Below are positions 44,861 through 54,854 of a stretch of 64,000 bases of DNA, piece by piece. The stretch lies in assembly GCA_022828595.1 (NCBI GenBank), contig JAKGHH010000002.1, forward strand, positions 85,466,076 through 85,530,075, given 5' to 3'. Position numbers and translations under genes: made by a program. The notes under the pieces are model-generated. The model was not told where the DNA came from, did no database searches, and saw only the letters and a program-made list of their open reading frames with translations. The stretch's first letter is position 1, and every line of letters begins with the position of its first letter. This stretch comes from Nelumbo lutea. Taxonomy: Eukaryota > Streptophyta > Magnoliopsida > Proteales > Nelumbonaceae.

Positions 44861-46122
44861 ATTTGCCTCCTAAGAAGTATGGTCTCCACTGCCATCACCA
44901 CAGCTAAAAGTTCTTTCTCGTAAGTAGAAAGAGATAAATTTTGCCCTTGTAAGGCCTTGCTCATGAAGGCTATGGGTTCACCATTCTGAGATAAGACAGC
45001 CCCCACACCTGTGTCACAAGCATCAGCTTCCACTACAAAGTCTTGATTGAAATTTGGCAAAGCCAACACTGGGGCTTGTGTCATAGAAACCTTCAGATAT
45101 TGGAATGCCATCTCGGCTTCTGCTATCCACCCCCAATTTCCCTTTTTTTAAAGTTCAGTTAATGATTTGGCTATGGTCCCATAATTTTGTATGAATTCTC
45201 TGTAGTAACTTGTAAGTCCCAAAAATCCCCTTAGCACCTTGACAGAGGAAGGTGTTGACCAGGTGACCATATTATCAATCTTTGTAGGATCCACCTGAAC
45301 CCCTTCAAATGAAATAAGATGCCCTAAATAATCCACCACCGACACTCCAAACTTGCATTTTGACTTCTTGGCATATAGATTATGCAACCGTAGCACTTCC
45401 AAGGTTTGTCGAAGATGAGAAAGATGTTCCTCCAAACTCTTGTTGTAAATTAATATGTCATCAAAAAGTACCAACAGAAATTTTCTAAGGAAATTCTTGA
45501 CTACCTGGTTCATTAATGCTTGAAAAGTAGCTGGAGCATTAGTTAGACCGAAGGGCATCACTGTAAACTCATACAACCCTTCATGAGACCCATGCAGTTC
45601 ATCAAGGAACTCATCCACCACTGGAATTGGAAACTTATGCTTCACTGTAACCTGATTCAATGCTTTATAGTCAACGCAAAGATGCCAACTCCCGTCCTTC
45701 TTTTTCACAAGCAAGACTGGTGAGGAAAAAGAACTGGAACTAGGTCTGATAGAACCACTCTGCAACAGCTCCCTGGTGATCTTTTCTATTTCATTTTTTT
45801 GGTAGAAGGGGTAATGATAGGGTCTAAGGCAAACAGTTTTTGACCCTTCCACTAGAGTGATAGGATGATCCAGATGTCGGGGAGGAGGAAGGCCATGTGG
45901 TTCTTTAAATACATCATGGAACTCTTCAATAATGGATTCAATTCTGTAATCCATTTTAGGTGGTTCAAGCTGGGCTTCCACTGAGTGGAGTTGCAACAAG
46001 AAGATCTCGCTCTCCTTTGACAGTGATTTAGAAGTCTTGGTTGTGCCTAGGAGAAGAGGGTCTTTAAGCCCAGAAGCTCTCAGAAGGTGGGAACCATGAT
46101 TATCATGGTACTGGAGTGTCAT
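44845..46122 (-). pseudogene. Reverse transcriptase and RNase H of the chromovirus, with RT core deletion
   Basis: The minus strand has VLLVKKKDGSWHLCVDYKAL, then FPIPVVDEFLDELHGSHEGL running at once into YEFTVMPFGLTNAPATFQAL. The stretch that should lie between, carrying the first catalytic Asp of RT (KLDLRSGYHQIR-type motif), is missing, about 22-25 residues. LVLFDDILIYNKSLEEHL gives the second motif (FDD). RNase H follows with VVEADACDTGVGAVLSQNG and STYEKELLAVVMAVE (45060-44900). Frame breaks lie at 45147 and about 44870. The open frame survives across the deletion, which points to an in-frame loss. Confidence 0.85.
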
Positions 46123-46155
46123 ATTAGTAAAATTCCAAGTAACAGGACCTAGAGT

Positions 46156-46434
46156 TCAGAGCCATTGAGCTCCTAGAACCACATCAAATCCTTGCAAACA
46201 CAAGAGAAAAAAATCTGCAGTAATAACATTGCCTTGAGACTTAACCTTAACTCTAGAGCACTTACCAGACCCTGCAAGCATCTCGCCATTAGCTACCATT
46301 ACGTTGAATTGAGCTTCTTGAATAGGTGAAAGTCCACATTTCACAGCAGTCCTAGGGTCCAAGAAGTTATGGGTGGACCCTAAGTCTATCAGCATCAGAA
46401 CAGGGTATCCTGCCACAGTACCTTGAACTCTCAT
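46156..46434 (-). pseudogene. Aspartic protease of the chromovirus (active site changed)
   Basis: VLMLIDLGSTHNFLDPRTA (about 46400-46345) and FDVVLGAQWL are the two landmarks of plant chromovirus proteases. The active-site triad Asp-Ser/Thr-Gly reads Asp-Leu-Gly. Protease cuts the polyprotein during particle maturation; this copy would not be expected to. A stop separates it from the RT frame. Confidence 0.8.
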
Positions 46435-46589
46435 GGTCTAGGGAGAAAGCCCTCCTGCAATGGCATGAATTGAAATCTTAGGAGAATTTTCATCTGATTC
46501 AACAATTGTTGGTGCTATTTGTGGAACTTCTAATGGGGGTGTTTCCTCCTCTTCATCCTCAATCGAGCCATCTATCCAGAATAATTTCT

Positions 46590-47439
46590 GGTTCTTACAG
46601 CGATGTCCGGGAACATACTGTTAATCACAGTTGTAGCACAGTCCCTTATCCCTATGGTCTCGTGCTTCTGCTGGAGTGAGTCGCTTGACTTCAACTAGAG
46701 GTTTGGTGGACGGAGGGCTTGCGAGCATCGACCTTTGTTTTGGTGCGTCGAACCTTGATGCACGTCGTCGCACCGCAATCTCCTCTTCTTCCAAGAGAGC
46801 TAATCGAAATGCTCACACGAGAGTAGGTGGTTCAAAATTTTCAACTCCCACCCGGACCTCTGGCTTTAGGCCTGCTATAAAACAGCGCATGAGATAGGAC
46901 TCAGACAACCCGGTCACACGACTAGAGAGCCTCTGAAACTCTTCTTGATAATCGGAGACAGTGGTGGTCTGTGTCAGTTTTGAGAGACGACCCGCATGAT
47001 TCATATTCAACGGCCCATTAAACCTTTCTTCCATCGCTGAAACTAATTGCTCCCATGAAGGTTGAGGATGGTACTCATAGTACCACTGGTACCATCCTAC
47101 GACCTGACCTTCAAATCCCATGGAAGCAATGGTAACCCACTGTTGCTCGACAAGGTCATGAACCTGAAAGTATTGCCGTATAAGGAGGAACCAACCATCA
47201 AAGTGGGTTCCATTGAATCTAGGAAGATCAATCTTCACCGTCCGGTGAATCACTCCATGTCCCAACCCTTCAGTGGCTCTTGAACCTGCTCCCTGGAGAG
47301 AGTTTCTTCCGCTCCCCTCCTCTGCTGATGCTCTTGCCGTTTGACCTTGGCTCATTCGATCCAGATCTCAGTCAGCTTTGCGTTGAGCTCCTCATGATTT
47401 TTTTCAATACTGCTCAAGCACTCCTCCAACCTAGCCATT
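46590..47439 (-). pseudogene. gag of the chromovirus
   Basis: From an ATG at 47439 the minus strand starts MARLEECLSSIEKNHEELNA, typical of these gags. After a frame break (about 47355) it continues VKIDLPRFNGTHFDGWFLLI, EQQWVTIASMGFEGQVVGWY, WEQLVSAMEERFNGPLNMNH and DYQEEFQRLSSRVTGLSESY. The zinc knuckle GLCYNCD...YVPGHRCKNQK at about 46590-46650 has a stop inside it (the codon after Asp). Confidence 0.8.
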
Positions 47440-47461
47440 GTTGGCTCCCAGAAGGTCGTTC

Positions 47462-47473
47462 GCTCTGATACCA
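47462..47473 (-). promoter_or_regulatory. Primer-binding site of the chromovirus
   Basis: TGGTATCAGAGC on the minus strand, three bases from the LTR end. It is complementary to the 3' end of initiator tRNA-Met. Confidence 0.9.
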
Positions 47474-47476
47474 CGA

Positions 47477-47764
47477 TGTCACGGACCTCACCCCATTGCC
47501 AGACTGAGAGCTGTGACCGACCCCGAGCTCTAGTGTCTCACATTGCTCAAAAGGGAAAAAGATTAAAGAAGACAAGATGAAATGATGATTCATATCTTCA
47601 TTGAGGGTTAATGCCAGAATATATAGGTGTTTATACCGATACAATTGAAGATAATTCAAATAAAGACAAAAGTTGCTATAGAGAGCTCAGATGCATGGAT
47701 AACGTGGCATAACGGTTTCCGTGGTGGTGAAGCTATTAGCTGGCTCGAGATGGTGCATGTGACA
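47477..47764 (-). repeat. 5' LTR of the chromovirus
   Basis: 288 bp, TGTCAC...GTGACA ends. On the minus strand ACACCTATATATTCTGGC gives a possible TATA box. It matches 43018-43225 except for the 80-bp gap there. Confidence 0.9.
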
Positions 47765-47769
47765 ATGAT

Positions 47770-48266
47770 TTATTTGATTCTCATTAATTCGATAAATCTT
47801 ATACCCGTTGAAGCTTCTTCTCATGTTCATCTCCCATTAATACTTCTTCACACATTCAACGTGGACTTGGTAAACTATCTGATTTATTCTCTATTTTGTG
47901 TCATCCATTCTCATCGTTAACTTTGGTCATCCATCTTCACACATTCCTCAATTCCCATTGTTATTACCTTGGCACAGGGTATTGGATGAAACTGCACTGG
48001 GCCCTCTCTAAGATTATCATTTCTTACTCTGTTTTTATTATTTGTTCAAACTTGAGAACCATTTTCGTAGTCTTTGAACAAAAGACTAATGATTTCATTG
48101 TTGCTGAAACACGAAGTCCAACAGGAAGAAGTTTGGACTTGTACTATCTCAAAGAACATGAGCTCCGATAATGATAATGGTGCCATTAGTTTATGGGAAG
48201 TGAACATTCACAACTCTAGAACTTTCTTTGTTTGTAAGAAAGGGAAAGTCCAAGATGTATCTCCTA
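47770..48266. other. Unassigned interval
   Basis: No recognisable gene, repeat or element. Short open stretches exist but without domain signals. Confidence 0.4.
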
Positions 48267-48564
48267 GGCCCTGTTTGGTTCACAGGAATAGGGGTTTGGA
48301 ATCAGAATCATAATGGATTATTTCGATTCCAACAGTTTGATTGGGTGGAATTGGAGTTTCATTCCCATTTTTGTTGGAATGGCATTCCCCCATTTAAGGG
48401 AATGGTCATTCCCTGCCCCTCCCTTGAGAATGAAATCTCATTCCTGATGATTCTAATTTTCATTCTCATCCCTATTTAAACCAAACAAACTATAGGAATA
48501 GACCATTCTAATTCCAATTTCAAAGGATTTTGATTCCAATTTTGACTGTAAACCAAATGGATCC
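48267..48564. mobile_element. Tourist-like MITE
   Basis: The ends GGCCCTGTTTGGTTCACAG and, on the other strand, GGATCCATTTGGTTTACAG are inverted repeats with four or five mismatches. Flanks are CTA and TTA, close to the TWA target of PIF/Harbinger. The interior is made of GGAATG/CATTCC words and has no coding capacity. Confidence 0.65.
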
Positions 48565-48706
48565 TTATTTCTGCTTACTATTGAAGCAGCAAGGTAGTCA
48601 AAGGGTGTAGGCAAGCTATGACTATAACCCCTTTAACATATATATAAGAAATTGGGGATAATGCTATTAACCTTTCACACTAGAAACTTGATCTAGCGTG
48701 TACAGG

Positions 48707-49530
48707 TAGGGGTGTAAATGGACTGAATTCAAAACGAATCAAGATATATCCAAATTCAAATTCAATTGCATAAATAAATATTTGAATTCGATTAGATATC
48801 CATCGAATATATAAAATTAGTAACTAAATTCGAATTCAAGTGAATAATCGAATATTTGACCGATTCGAATTCATTGTTTAGGTTGGGCAAAAAACATAAA
48901 ATTCTAATTCTAATAAACATAAAGAAACTGGGGATAAATGAAAGATGAGCACTTGAAGCAAAATCTCGCCCTTCCAAACCCAAAAAACAAGCTACCTATT
49001 TATGTTTGTGAATTAAAATACAAAAATATTACTTAGAATCAAAATATGGTAGCTACAATTTTGACAAATATGAACCTAAACTCAGTAACCATTCCCATAG
49101 TAAAGATTAAGCAAAAGAAGAAATCAAAAAAACTACAAACACTAGAAAATTTATAGAAGAGAAAGCAAAAAGAACAAGTTGGAATCTGACCTTAGTTGAT
49201 TGGTTGATCTGCCATTGCCTCTAATGGTCCTCGTCGTCCATAACAAGTCATCGACAACAACCGCATCTTAGAGAAAAATGACCTCAATGTGGACATCGAT
49301 TTTTACTGGAAAGTTGCTAATAATATTGAACTTTGTGAAGAATGTTGCAACAACAAAGGTTTCTCTAACTTATTCATTCACCATTTTGCCCATGCAAAGA
49401 TATTAGCACTAAACTTTGTGAAGGAATATTGTAGCAGAAGATTTCTCAACTCTAGTTGCCATTGTAGGGACTTTTGGTCTTAGTTTTAGAGTTGAAATGT
49501 GTGTAGGGTAAAATGGTTTTACCTTTATAC
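48707..49530. mobile_element. Probable left part of a hAT-like element
   Basis: Starts TAGGGGTGTAAATGGA, the end seen in many plant hAT MITEs, and continues with ATTCGAATTC-rich DNA to about 48890. From 48890 to 49530 no gene is recognised. Similar ATTCGAATTCG-rich DNA appears again at 51890-52005 beyond the retroelement, so the retroelement may have landed inside this element. The right terminal repeat is not found. Confidence 0.45.
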
Positions 49531-49941
49531 TGATAGACGCATGGCCCATGCAGGTGTGTGATGTGGCGTAGGGAGAAGAGCAGCAAATTTCTTCCATTTT
49601 CTCTTCATTTTCTTGCTAGCTTATTTCTATTCTATTTCCTTGTAACCTGTACGTAGGAATAGGTCAATAAAGCCAAGGTGTTGGCCTTAGGAAGTAGTCA
49701 ATTTGGTTAAATAGTTATTACTTAAGAATATGTCAAGTTATTAGAGGTTAAGTAGTTATGTTCCTATGGCTTAGGGATAGGCTAACTACTAGAGAGGTTA
49801 ATCCCTTAATCAATGGTTATGTTAGTGGAAGGAAGTTGAGAATTTTCTTGTATTTAAACACCACCCATCCAACATGAGAGGGCAGTTAAATAAATCTTAT
49901 GGTTTTATTCTCACCTTTCTAGTTTTGACTGTAACTTATCA
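49531..49941 (+). repeat. Inverted LTR copy at the left end
   Basis: 411 bp, starts TGATAGACGCATGGCCCATG and ends GTAACTTATCA. It is then followed by TTGG, the first bases of a primer site. Its orientation is opposite to the other two LTR copies and to gag. Confidence 0.9.
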
Positions 49942-49954
49942 TTGGGTGGCTGGT

Positions 49955-50292
49955 TCTATGTTGGTGTTTAAATACAAGAAAATTCTCAACTTCATTCCAC
50001 TAACATAGCCACTGATTAAGGGATTAACTTCTCTAGTAGTTAGCCTATCCCTAAGCCATAGGAACATAACTACTTAACCACTAATGACTTGACATATTAT
50101 TAAGTAATAACTACTTAACCAAATTGACTACTTCCTAAGGCCAACACCTTGGCTTTATTGACCTATGTCTATATACAGGTTACAAGGAAATAGAACAGAA
50201 ATAAACTAACAAGAAAATGAAGAGAAAATAGAGGAAATTTGTTGTTCTTCTCCCTATGCCACATCACACACCTATGGGCCATGCGTCTATCA
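49955..50292 (-). repeat. 3' LTR, truncated at its U5 end
   Basis: From CTATGTTGG at about 49954 to GCGTCTATCA at 50292 it is the reverse complement of most of 49531-49941. Compared with 51411-51830 it lacks about 110 bp at its 3' end and a few bases near GATGGGTG. Directly after 50292 lies TTGCCCCCGTCTTTC, the complement of a purine tract. Confidence 0.85.
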
Positions 50293-51389
50293 TTGCCCCC
50301 GTCTTTCATAGGGACCTTGTCCTCAAGGTCCAATTTGATGTATTTGTTCCATAGCTCATGGAAGGTTGGTGTGAGCTCCCTCTTCGTCATCTGTCTCACT
50401 TTTGTCATAATTTCCTTCAAGCAACAACAACTGTGGCCCTTTGCATTTGTGCCTCGGTATAAATTTTCATTGCAATTAAAACAAAGGCCTTGAGCACGCC
50501 TCCTTTGCATCTCCATCCAAGTGAGTCGTTTCATTGGTGAAGTAGACTTCAGTTTCATTGGTGAAGCAGACTTTAATTTCGTTGGAGAATAGTCGATAGT
50601 GGTCCTATTGAATGGACATGTAGCCTTCTCTTAACAGTTTAGTTGCTGATCTCGCATCCTAGCTAAACTGATGGCTTCTTTCAAGGATTTTGGCTTAAAC
50701 ATCCGAATCCCATATGCTATTTTAATTTTAAGACCTCCCATAAAGGTGCCTACCAATGCCTTTTGAGTTCACCCTTGTACTCGATTTCCTAGTCGTTCGA
50801 ATTCTTTTTGATAATCACATAAGGAGTCCACCTGTGTAATCTTTGACAATACTTCGTCAAAGTCTTCACATTCGGTAGGACCAAATCTTGCCCAAAGTTC
50901 CTCTTGAAAAATTTCCCATGTCACTTCTTTGCATTTTTCCTTATAGAATTTTCTCAAACATTACCACCATTGATTAGCCTCGCCTTCCAAATGGAAAGAA
51001 GCCAAGGACACCTTGTGAGATTCAAGAGTGCCTTAGTATTGAAAAAATTGATCTACTCTTGTGAACCATTCGGTGGGGTCATCTCCCGCAAATCGAGGAA
51101 ACTCCAATTTGGCTAGTTTGGAAGAGAACAATTGTTGTCCCACTTCGGAGTTGTCTCGAGATTCTTCTCTCATGTTGCGAGAATGCCTGGTAGGAGAGTT
51201 TGCCTTAAATTCGAGGCTATTGGCAGTCGATGCAGCACGGTTGGAGAGTAGAGCTTCCGATAATTTGTTGATGACATCTTCTAACTGATAGAACTTATCA
51301 GCTACTCACACCTCCATACGACTAAAGCTATCTTGGAGTCCTCCAAGTCCAGCCTCTAAGCTCTCAATTCTCTCCTTGTTAGTAGCCAT
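50293..51389 (-). pseudogene. gag remnant fused to the chromodomain tail
   Basis: An ATG at 51387-51389 starts MATNKERIESLEAG. Then come LAKLEFPRFAGDDPTEWFTR, VSLASFHLEGEANQWW, TWEIFQEELWARFGPTECED, DSLCDYQKEFERLGNRVQGW, KSLKEAISLARMRDQQLNC and the zinc knuckle GLCFNCNENLYRGTNAKGHS, which is stretched by a few residues. Within about 40 residues the reading then turns into FHELWNKYIKLDLEDKVPMK, the usual end of the chromodomain region next to the purine tract. Protease, RT, RNase H and nearly all of integrase are thus deleted, with the frame kept across the join. Several stops break the gag (for example after MEV and before LRKF). Confidence 0.8.
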
Positions 51390-51398
51390 GGTGCCTAA

Positions 51399-51410
51399 AT
51401 CTGATACCAA
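51399..51410 (-). promoter_or_regulatory. Primer-binding site of the rearranged element
   Basis: On the minus strand TTGGTATCAGAT follows the LTR end CCTATCA at once. It is close to the tRNA-Met site TGGTATCAGAGC. Confidence 0.8.
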
Positions 51411-51830
51411 TGATAGGTCTCAGTCAAAGCTAGAAAGGAAAGACTATTCTTCTTAAGGTGAGAATAAAATCATAAGATTTATTTAACTTCAACTGCCCTC
51501 TCATGTTGGATGTGTGGTGTTTAAATACAAGAAAATTCTCAACTTCCTTCCACTAACATAGCCAATGATTAAGGGATTAGCTTCTCTAGTAGTTAGTCTA
51601 TCCCTAAGCCATAGGAATATAACTACTTAACCACTAACAACTTGACATATTCTTAAGTAATAACTACTTAACCAAATTGACTATTTCCTAAGGCCAACAT
51701 ATTCCTATGTACAAATTACAAGGAAATAGAACAGAAATAAACTAACAAGAAAATAAAGAGAAAATGGAGGAAATCTGTTGCTCTTCTCCCTATTCCACGC
51801 CACACACCTCCATGGGCCATGCATCTATCA
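51411..51830 (-). repeat. 5' LTR of the rearranged element
   Basis: 420 bp, minus orientation, ends TGATAG...CTATCA. The complete reference copy against which the other two were compared. Confidence 0.9.
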
Positions 51831-51835
51831 TATAC

Positions 51836-52364
51836 CCTTAAAGTATTAAAAAAATATAAATATAATAGAATTATCAAATAAATTTATATAATATATTAGT
51901 GAAATTCGAATTCGATCCCATTAAATAATCGGTATGAAAAATAAATTCAAATTCGATTGTTTATTCAATTCGAATCGGAATGAATTTCCGGATACCTTTT
52001 ACAATGTTACTTGAGTTTTTTCGTGCTAGAGACTTGATAGGGTCAGACTGGGCAAGTTCCAATCAATTACCAACCCATCAGGATATGCCCACCATACCAC
52101 GAATCAAGTTTCATATGCCTCGACTGTCACAAAATAGGCCCACCATACCACAAATCAAGTGAGACTATTGTGGAGGGTAGTAACCTTGACTAAGCTTGTT
52201 TAATATTTTATTATTTTTTATGCAAATGAAGTCTTTAATATGTTAACTTAAACAAGTGTTCAACTTAAATGGCAAGTAGGTCCATTTGGAGATACAAGAA
52301 ATAGTAGTATTTCATTTTATTGAATTGGGAGGGGGAGACGTTAAGGGTAGGGAATATAATTCCT
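51836..52364. other. AT-rich interval, possible right part of the hAT-like element
   Basis: ATTCGAATTCG-type words at 51900-51980 echo those at 48720-48880. Beyond 52010 nothing is recognised. Confidence 0.4.
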
Positions 52365-52545
52365 AGTATCAGCCTGTATTGGCCGATATGTATTACATCG
52401 GAGCCTTCCCGATACACCCCTACACGGAATGTTTTGGGTTGGCAAGTGGTTCAAAGGTAAACTGGCCTAAAACTGATCCTTCTGAATCAGATTTGAAAAA
52501 TAAAAATAAAAAAAAATGTACCAATACAGGCTGATACACCTTACG
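52365..52545. mobile_element. MITE-like inverted repeat
   Basis: AGTATCAGCCTGTATTGG (from 52366) is repeated in inverted form as CCAATACAGGCTGATACAC (about 52521-52539). GTATCGG/CCGATAC-type words fill the left part. Target duplication not found. Confidence 0.5.
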
Positions 52546-53412
52546 GGCGTATTACCTTGTATGATATTTTGAACCTTGAAGTGAACTATAAATAAGAAAA
52601 ATAAAACTAATAGAATTTTTAAAATTAATAAAATGGGTTTTACTAAAATAAATAAAAAGATTAGAAATAATAAAATATATAAAATCTAAAGTAAGATGAA
52701 CCTTTATTTTATTAAAATAAATAAAAGGTTGGTTCCATTTCATTTTAAACCATTTAGATTTCATTTTTTTTTAATGGAAGCTGAATCTTTATTTAAGTCC
52801 TATATGATTTTATGAGTCTACAAGGAAGGGCATTATAGAGGTCTACTTGAAAGATGATAGATGGTTTTGCAAGGGAAGTTTCATGGCAGTTGAGAGAAAT
52901 TTTGTAGGAGGAGGTTTCTCATAGATTTAAGATAAAAGTCCAAGGCCAAATCCTCAAGGTGTAGAAAAGTTAAGCTTACACATTGATGAGCTATGGACGC
53001 ATGTGGGGGTCCTTGAGAGATCCCTTATTTATAGATTTTCCCAAAAGAGAGAAAACTTTCCCAGAGAAAGCTGTTAGATCTAAAATATATGGACTAGTTA
53101 AGGTTTCACCAAATGTCCATGCAATTACCTTGGTTCTTAAGTTCCTTGTCTTTACTGACATGAACATGTGAGCATGAGTGTTGTTGTTGCCCCGTCTGGG
53201 TTCTCAGGTGTCTATGCTAGGGGAAGTTTTAACTTGAGAATGTTTGGGTGTCAACTCGCGTGTGTGATGAGCAACATGAAGCTATGGTAGAATCGCAATA
53301 CACATTCCTAGGGTTGAAGCACAATGAAGGACTGTGACAATCCTACTAAGATGTAGATCAAGGCATGATACATGTTGCAGAGCCTTTGTTACGATGAAAA
53401 GTGAAAACGATA
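52546..53412. other. Unassigned AT-rich interval
   Basis: The first 200 bp are A/T runs. No gene or repeat is recognised in the rest. Confidence 0.4.
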
Positions 53413-53610
53413 GGCTGCGTTTGGAAATGATGCAAATGGAGTGTAAATCCCAGTTCAGGGTAAATTTGCACTCTGGTTCACTTTTGTGTTTTTGTTTGTG
53501 TTTGGTAAATTTATCAGTGCAAAACTAATCCAATTTTGCAATTTGTTTGAACCTTTTTACACTCTACATATTTGCATTTAAACTTGTTCGCATAATTTCC
53601 AAATGTAACC
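53413..53610. mobile_element. Tourist-type MITE
   Basis: Left end GGCTGCGTTTGGAAATGATG; right end, on the other strand, GGTTACATTTGGAAATTATG. Flanked by ATA at 53410-53412 and 53611-53613. Inner words GAGTGTAAA/TTTACACTC continue the inverted repeat. Length 198 bp, non-coding. Confidence 0.8.
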
Positions 53611-53656
53611 ATAAGGGCAAATTTCTTAAAGTACCCTTATGGTTTAGGAAATTGAC

Positions 53657-54285
53657 TAGGGGTGTTCACATTAAATGTCAAACCAACCAAACCGGTCCGA
53701 TCGAACCCGAGTTGGTCAGTTTTACAAAACCACCGATCGGTTTCGGTTTGTGTGAGAAAATAAACCAACATCTCGGTTTTGTTTCGGTTTTCTGATCCTG
53801 TATGTCTAAATAATTACTAATTAGTCCCAACCCTATATGTTAAATGTTGATATATTTTATTTGTCTTGTTTGAACTTTGAAAGAAAAAATTAGTTATGTA
53901 TGATAAAAACTAAAAATGCAAAACCAATACAAATATGATACATGGTACAATATCTAATTCAGTTTTGTATAAATTTAAAAACTATATATATATATATTGA
54001 CAAAAAATTAGTTTTGCATAAGAAAAACTAATCAATTTAAATATATATTTTGGGTTTGCATAAAAACTAAAAAGAAATACTTAAATATAAAGATATTTAG
54101 ATATAGACATTTCAGTTTAAAAATATATAAAAAACCAACTAAACCAATAATCGGACCCTTCATGTTTGGGTTTATTTTGCTTTAGGGTCGATTGATTTCG
54201 ATTTAGTCAATAAGTAAACTGACTAGGTCGGGTAGGTCGAAGAAAATCACTCAAACTAACCCAACTTGACCCATGAACACCCCTA
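53657..54285. mobile_element. hAT-type MITE
   Basis: Perfect 12-base terminal repeats TAGGGGTGTTCA and TGAACACCCCTA. The interior is rich in CCAAACCGG/CGGTTT words and AT tracts, as in known plant hAT MITEs. The flanking octamers AAATTGAC and TAACTCTA do not match, so the target duplication is lost or the ends have been exchanged. Confidence 0.75.
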
Positions 54286-54854
54286 TAACTCTACCCTTAT
54301 TATTTTCATATCGTTTTAAAGTACCCTTAAGTTTTTTAATAATTGACAGAAAAAATAAAATATCGGATTTATCCTCCACTACTCTTCAAATTTTCAAAAC
54401 AAAACCCAAATGATGAAAAATTTCCCAAACTGTTACTCGCTGATTGATTCAGTCTTCTAGAATCTCTATGCCCCAGAAAAGCCTACTTACCTTTTGGGCT
54501 TTGGCAATCAAATGTATATATCATGTTCTGCTTTGTTCGAAGCATCCTCGAATAAAGCAAAAGTGGAAATTGTTCACACACCAGCCATTGGGCATGAGGA
54601 TGGTGCCGGTTCCTATTTATAAGAGATTCTTCTCCGTTTATGATATAGGCACTCATGGCAAGCTAGTAATGTGCCCACGGCTGCACGCGGCGATGTTGGG
54701 TGGCTGCATTCATAAAGTCGGACTATATCCTAACCGTCCATGTTTACCTACCTCTAGGTGATCTCAAGTATAAATAGGGGGTGATACAGGGATCTGGACA
54801 CTGCTACTTGAAATTCAATTACTTTCATTGCGGCCTAGTCTGAACTATCCTAAT
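54286..54854. other. Unassigned interval between two hAT-type elements
   Basis: An open stretch of 105 codons on the plus strand (54444-54761) has no domain I know, and no start context or codon pattern that convinces me it is a gene. A TATTTATAAGAG word occurs at about 54617. Confidence 0.4.

Larger units (their letters stand above)
43018..47764 (-). mobile_element. Complete chromovirus-type Ty3/gypsy element (Reina-like)
   Basis: The ends are LTRs 43018-43225 and 47477-47764, both starting TGTCACGG and ending GTGACA. The insertion is flanked by identical ATGAT at 43013-43017 and 47765-47769. The primer site TGGTATCAGAGC (tRNA-Met type) is at 47462-47473 on the minus strand, and a purine tract GAGGGAGCGGCAA lies before the 3' LTR. 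The domain order on the minus strand is gag with zinc knuckle, protease, RT, RNase H, integrase and a chromodomain-like tail. Short LTRs plus tRNA-Met priming suggest the Reina branch. The left LTR has an 80-bp deletion. All coding parts are broken. Confidence 0.9.
49531..51830 (-). mobile_element. Rearranged chromovirus derivative with an inverted terminal LTR
   Basis: The unit is flanked by identical TATAC at 49526-49530 and 51831-51835, so it is one insertion. From left to right it has an LTR in plus orientation (49531-49941), about 13 bp of spacer, a minus-orientation LTR lacking its last 110 bp or so (49955-50292), a purine tract, a gag remnant on the minus strand, a tRNA-Met-type primer site (51399-51410) and a full minus-orientation LTR (51411-51830). 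Both outer ends are therefore U3 ends (TGATAGACGCATGG and, on the other strand, TGATAGATGCATGG). Pol is absent. Confidence 0.9.

Noticed and set aside
54444..54761. Plus-strand frame of 105 codons between two hAT-type elements
   Set aside because: No domain, no relative in the window and no convincing start context. It is left as unassigned sequence.
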